A model generated the notes under the pieces. The model saw nothing but the letters and a program-made list of their open reading frames with translations, did not search any database and was not told the DNA's origin. A stretch of 64,000 bases of DNA from Rubinisphaera italica (lineage in GTDB: Bacteria; Planctomycetota; Planctomycetia; Planctomycetales; Planctomycetaceae), in assembly GCF_007859715.1 (NCBI RefSeq), contig NZ_SJPG01000001.1:2506728-2570727 (forward strand). Direction: 5' to 3'. Below, one piece after another: positions 62,270 through 64,000 of this stretch (position 1 is its first letter; the number at the start of each line of letters is the position of its first letter). Position numbers and translations under genes: made by a program.

Positions 62270-64000
62270 TCATGTCGCAGAAGGTGCCAGTAGTTCAGCC
62301 TTCGCTTCTTTCACCAGTTTGGAAACATATTCGACAGTCTGATCCAGAGGAATCTTTTCAGGACCTTCGGCTGTCCGGGCTTTGACTTCCGCGATGCCTT
62401 CCTGCAGGCCTTTTCCGCCGATGACGATGCGGAATGGAATACCGATCAGATCGGCATCTTTGAATTTGACGCCGGGGCGTGCGGGGCGATCGTCGAACAG
62501 GACATCAACCCCCTGCCCTTTCAGGTCGGCATACATTTTCTCGGCGATTTTCATCAGTTCTTCGTCATCGGTTTTCAGAGGAATGATCAGCACTTCGTAT
62601 GGGGCAATTGAAATTGGCCAGAGCAAGCCGTTTTTGTCATGACACGTTTCGGCGAGACCAGCCACAATACGGTTCACACCGATGCCGTAGCATCCCATGA
62701 TGATCGGTTCGCGTTTTTCATGTTCATTCAGAAATTCTGCACCCAGTGATTCGGAATACTTTGTGCCGAGCTTGAACACGTGACCGACTTCAATGCCATG
62801 GACGAATTTCATCGGCTCGCCACTTTTCGGGCATGGATCTCCTTCGCAGGCATCGCGGAGGTCGTAAGTCGTTTCGAGCTGATAGTCTCGACCGAGATTG
62901 ACGTTCTTATAGTGCTGATCAGTCTCGTTGGCTCCCGAGATGGCATCGGTAATGAGAGGCACATCGTGATCGGCGATCACATCACATTTGATTCCAACGG
63001 GACCGGCAAAACCAATGCCAGCATTTGTCACAGATTGAATCGTTTTTTCATCGGCCAGTTCGAGAGATTTGGCTCCTAAAGCCCTTCGGATCTTTCCTTC
63101 GTTAGCATCGTGATCGCCGCGAAGCAAAACAGTGACGGGTTTCTCGTCGGCCACATAAATCAGCGTTTTGATCATCTGCTCCGGAGAGCATTTGAGAAAC
63201 TTACAGACCGCTTCAATGCTGCCGGCCTTCGGAGTGTATACTTTCTCCAGTGCTGCGGAACTGTTTGATCCTGAAAGATCGGGTGTTTTACGGCCTGTTT
63301 CTGCACGCTCCAGATTAGCGGCATATCCGCTGGATTCGCAGTAAACAATCTGATCTTCACCATTCTCTGCAGGAATCATGAATTCATGAGAGGCGTCGCC
63401 ACCAATCGGTCCACTTTCGGCTTCAACCGGAATATATTTCAGACCACAACGCTGGAAAATGCGGCAATAAGCGGCGTACATGGCGTCGTAAGAAGTATTG
63501 AGCTGATCCAATGTCGAGGCGAAGCTGTAGGCATCTTTCATCAGAAATTCGCTCGTTCGCAATACTCCGAAGCGTGGGCGTTCTTCGTTACGGAACTTGG
63601 TCTGGATCTGGTACAGTGTCAACGGGAGTTGACGATAGCTGTTGATGTGCCGAGAAATGAGGTCGGTAACCACTTCCTCATGAGTTGGCCCCAAAGCCAT
63701 GTGGACTTTACGATCTCCACGCGTGACATCGAGCCGTACGAGGACCGAGCCGAAGGCTTCGTTGCGCCCGGTACGATCAAACAGTTCAATCGGCTGCAAC
63801 GCCGGCATGTGCAGTTCGACAGCCCCGGCTGCTTCCATTTCTTCGCGAATAATTTGAGCCGCTTTCTGGACGGAGCGCCAGCCGAGAGGCAGATAAGTGT
63901 AAGCTCCTGCCATTAGCTGACGGATGAGGCCGGCCCGCAGCATCAATTGATGACTGGGGATTTCGGCATCGGCTGGAACTTCTTTCATTGTTGGGATCAG
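62270..64000 (-). CDS. proS: Prolyl-tRNA synthetase (5' end outside window)
   Basis: It charges tRNA-Pro. The frame stays open to the window edge: before the ATG at 63988 it reads L-I-P-T, matching the family start [17 protein letters not shown], so 63988 is an internal Met and the true start lies beyond 64000. Class II motif 2 ([22 protein letters not shown]), an editing/YbaK-like insertion (about 230-390), motif 3 ([10 protein letters not shown]) and the anticodon-binding domain (about 465-560) are present. This is the bacterial ProS type with insertion. The C-terminus is complete. Confidence 0.95.
   Translation of the reverse strand: MIPTMKEVPADAEIPSHQLMLRAGLIRQLMAGAYTYLPLGWRSVQKAAQIIREEMEAAGAVELHMPALQPIELFDRTGRNEAFGSVLVRLDVTRGDRKVHMALGPTHEEVVTDLISRHINSYRQLPLTLYQIQTKFRNEERPRFGVLRTSEFLMKDAYSFASTLDQLNTSYDAMYAAYCRIFQRCGLKYIPVEAESGPIGGDASHEFMIPAENGEDQIVYCESSGYAANLERAETGRKTPDLSGSNSSAALEKVYTPKAGSIEAVCKFLKCSPEQMIKTLIYVADEKPVTVLLRGDHDANEGKIRRALGAKSLELADEKTIQSVTNAGIGFAGPVGIKCDVIADHDVPLITDAISGANETDQHYKNVNLGRDYQLETTYDLRDACEGDPCPKSGEPMKFVHGIEVGHVFKLGTKYSESLGAEFLNEHEKREPIIMGCYGIGVNRIVAGLAETCHDKNGLLWPISIAPYEVLIIPLKTDDEELMKIAEKMYADLKGQGVDVLFDDRPARPGVKFKDADLIGIPFRIVIGGKGLQEGIAEVKARTAEGPEKIPLDQTVEYVSKLVKEAKAELLAPSAT

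Noticed and set aside
63988..64000. ATG at 63988 as the proS start
   Set aside because: The codons before it read L-I-P-T in frame, matching the conserved start of ProS, so the gene begins outside the window.

Overview
The window looks like a chromosome segment of a planctomycete, probably from the Rubinisphaera/Gimesia side of the Planctomycetaceae (inferred from gene content only). The signs are a DUF1559 pseudopilin-like protein, a planctomycete cytochrome C domain, a DUF1080 plus glucose/sorbosone dehydrogenase fusion, a sulfatase, repeated Gfo/Idh/MocA and TIM-barrel sugar genes, a KorAB 2-oxoacid:ferredoxin oxidoreductase and many weak Shine-Dalgarno sites. No phage, transposase, plasmid or CRISPR locus is visible. 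Both ends cut a gene: a cytochrome-domain protein on the left and prolyl-tRNA synthetase on the right.

Layout: 1-6 kb holds secreted and surface proteins (cytochrome-domain protein, Tyr-rich protein, inverse-autotransporter barrel with beta-helix passenger). 6.2-9.3 kb is korAB with a terminator. 9.3-18.6 kb is one long minus-strand cluster. It starts with an ECF sigma factor and a single-pass membrane protein, followed by a GspE/PilB ATPase, three consecutive GspF-like platform proteins, three minor pseudopilin-like proteins, a DUF1559 protein and a HEAT protein. It is probably a sigma-linked type II secretion/type IV pilus-like machine. 18.8-27.3 kb holds housekeeping and lipid/LPS genes: plsC-like, a class V aminotransferase, an HD hydrolase coupled to a Ski2-like helicase, pyrG and kdsB. 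27.5-29.5 kb is the sugar dehydrogenase fusion and tRNA-Leu(CAG).

29.8-32.6 kb is the most unusual region. A full yjbQ gene is followed, on one strand, by three small immunity-like genes (DUF4240, DUF4375-like, S1/Imm-like). Each one is preceded by yjbQ 3' sequence: the native gene once and truncated duplicates twice. In every case the cargo start codon lies a few bases after the yjbQ stop, so the repeated tail appears to supply the ribosome-binding site. This looks like a cassette array built at the 3' end of yjbQ.

32.6-47.8 kb: GNAT, sulfatase, OprB-like porin, MMPL transporter with NIPSNAP protein, prfB with an intact programmed +1 frameshift site, UDP-glucose dehydrogenase, dTDP-glucose dehydratase, a secreted lectin-like protein, and a TIGR03545/TIGR03546-like membrane pair. 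48-56 kb: XylR-type regulator, SGNH-like protein, glutamate dehydrogenase coupled to a cyclic-nucleotide-binding protein, an FHA-GAF-sigma54 activator and a small acidic protein. 56-64 kb: greA, a sugar isomerase/oxidoreductase pair split by a GxxExxY PDDEXK-like gene bounded by perfect 18-bp inverted repeats, a degenerate J-domain protein with a membrane partner, and proS.

Several dispersed intergenic repeat families are present: GGGTGGCGGGG-type inverted repeats, GTCAGGCAGTGCCTGAC palindromes, an ACGACAACG-ended repeat, and a conserved ~70-bp element present at two distant sites.
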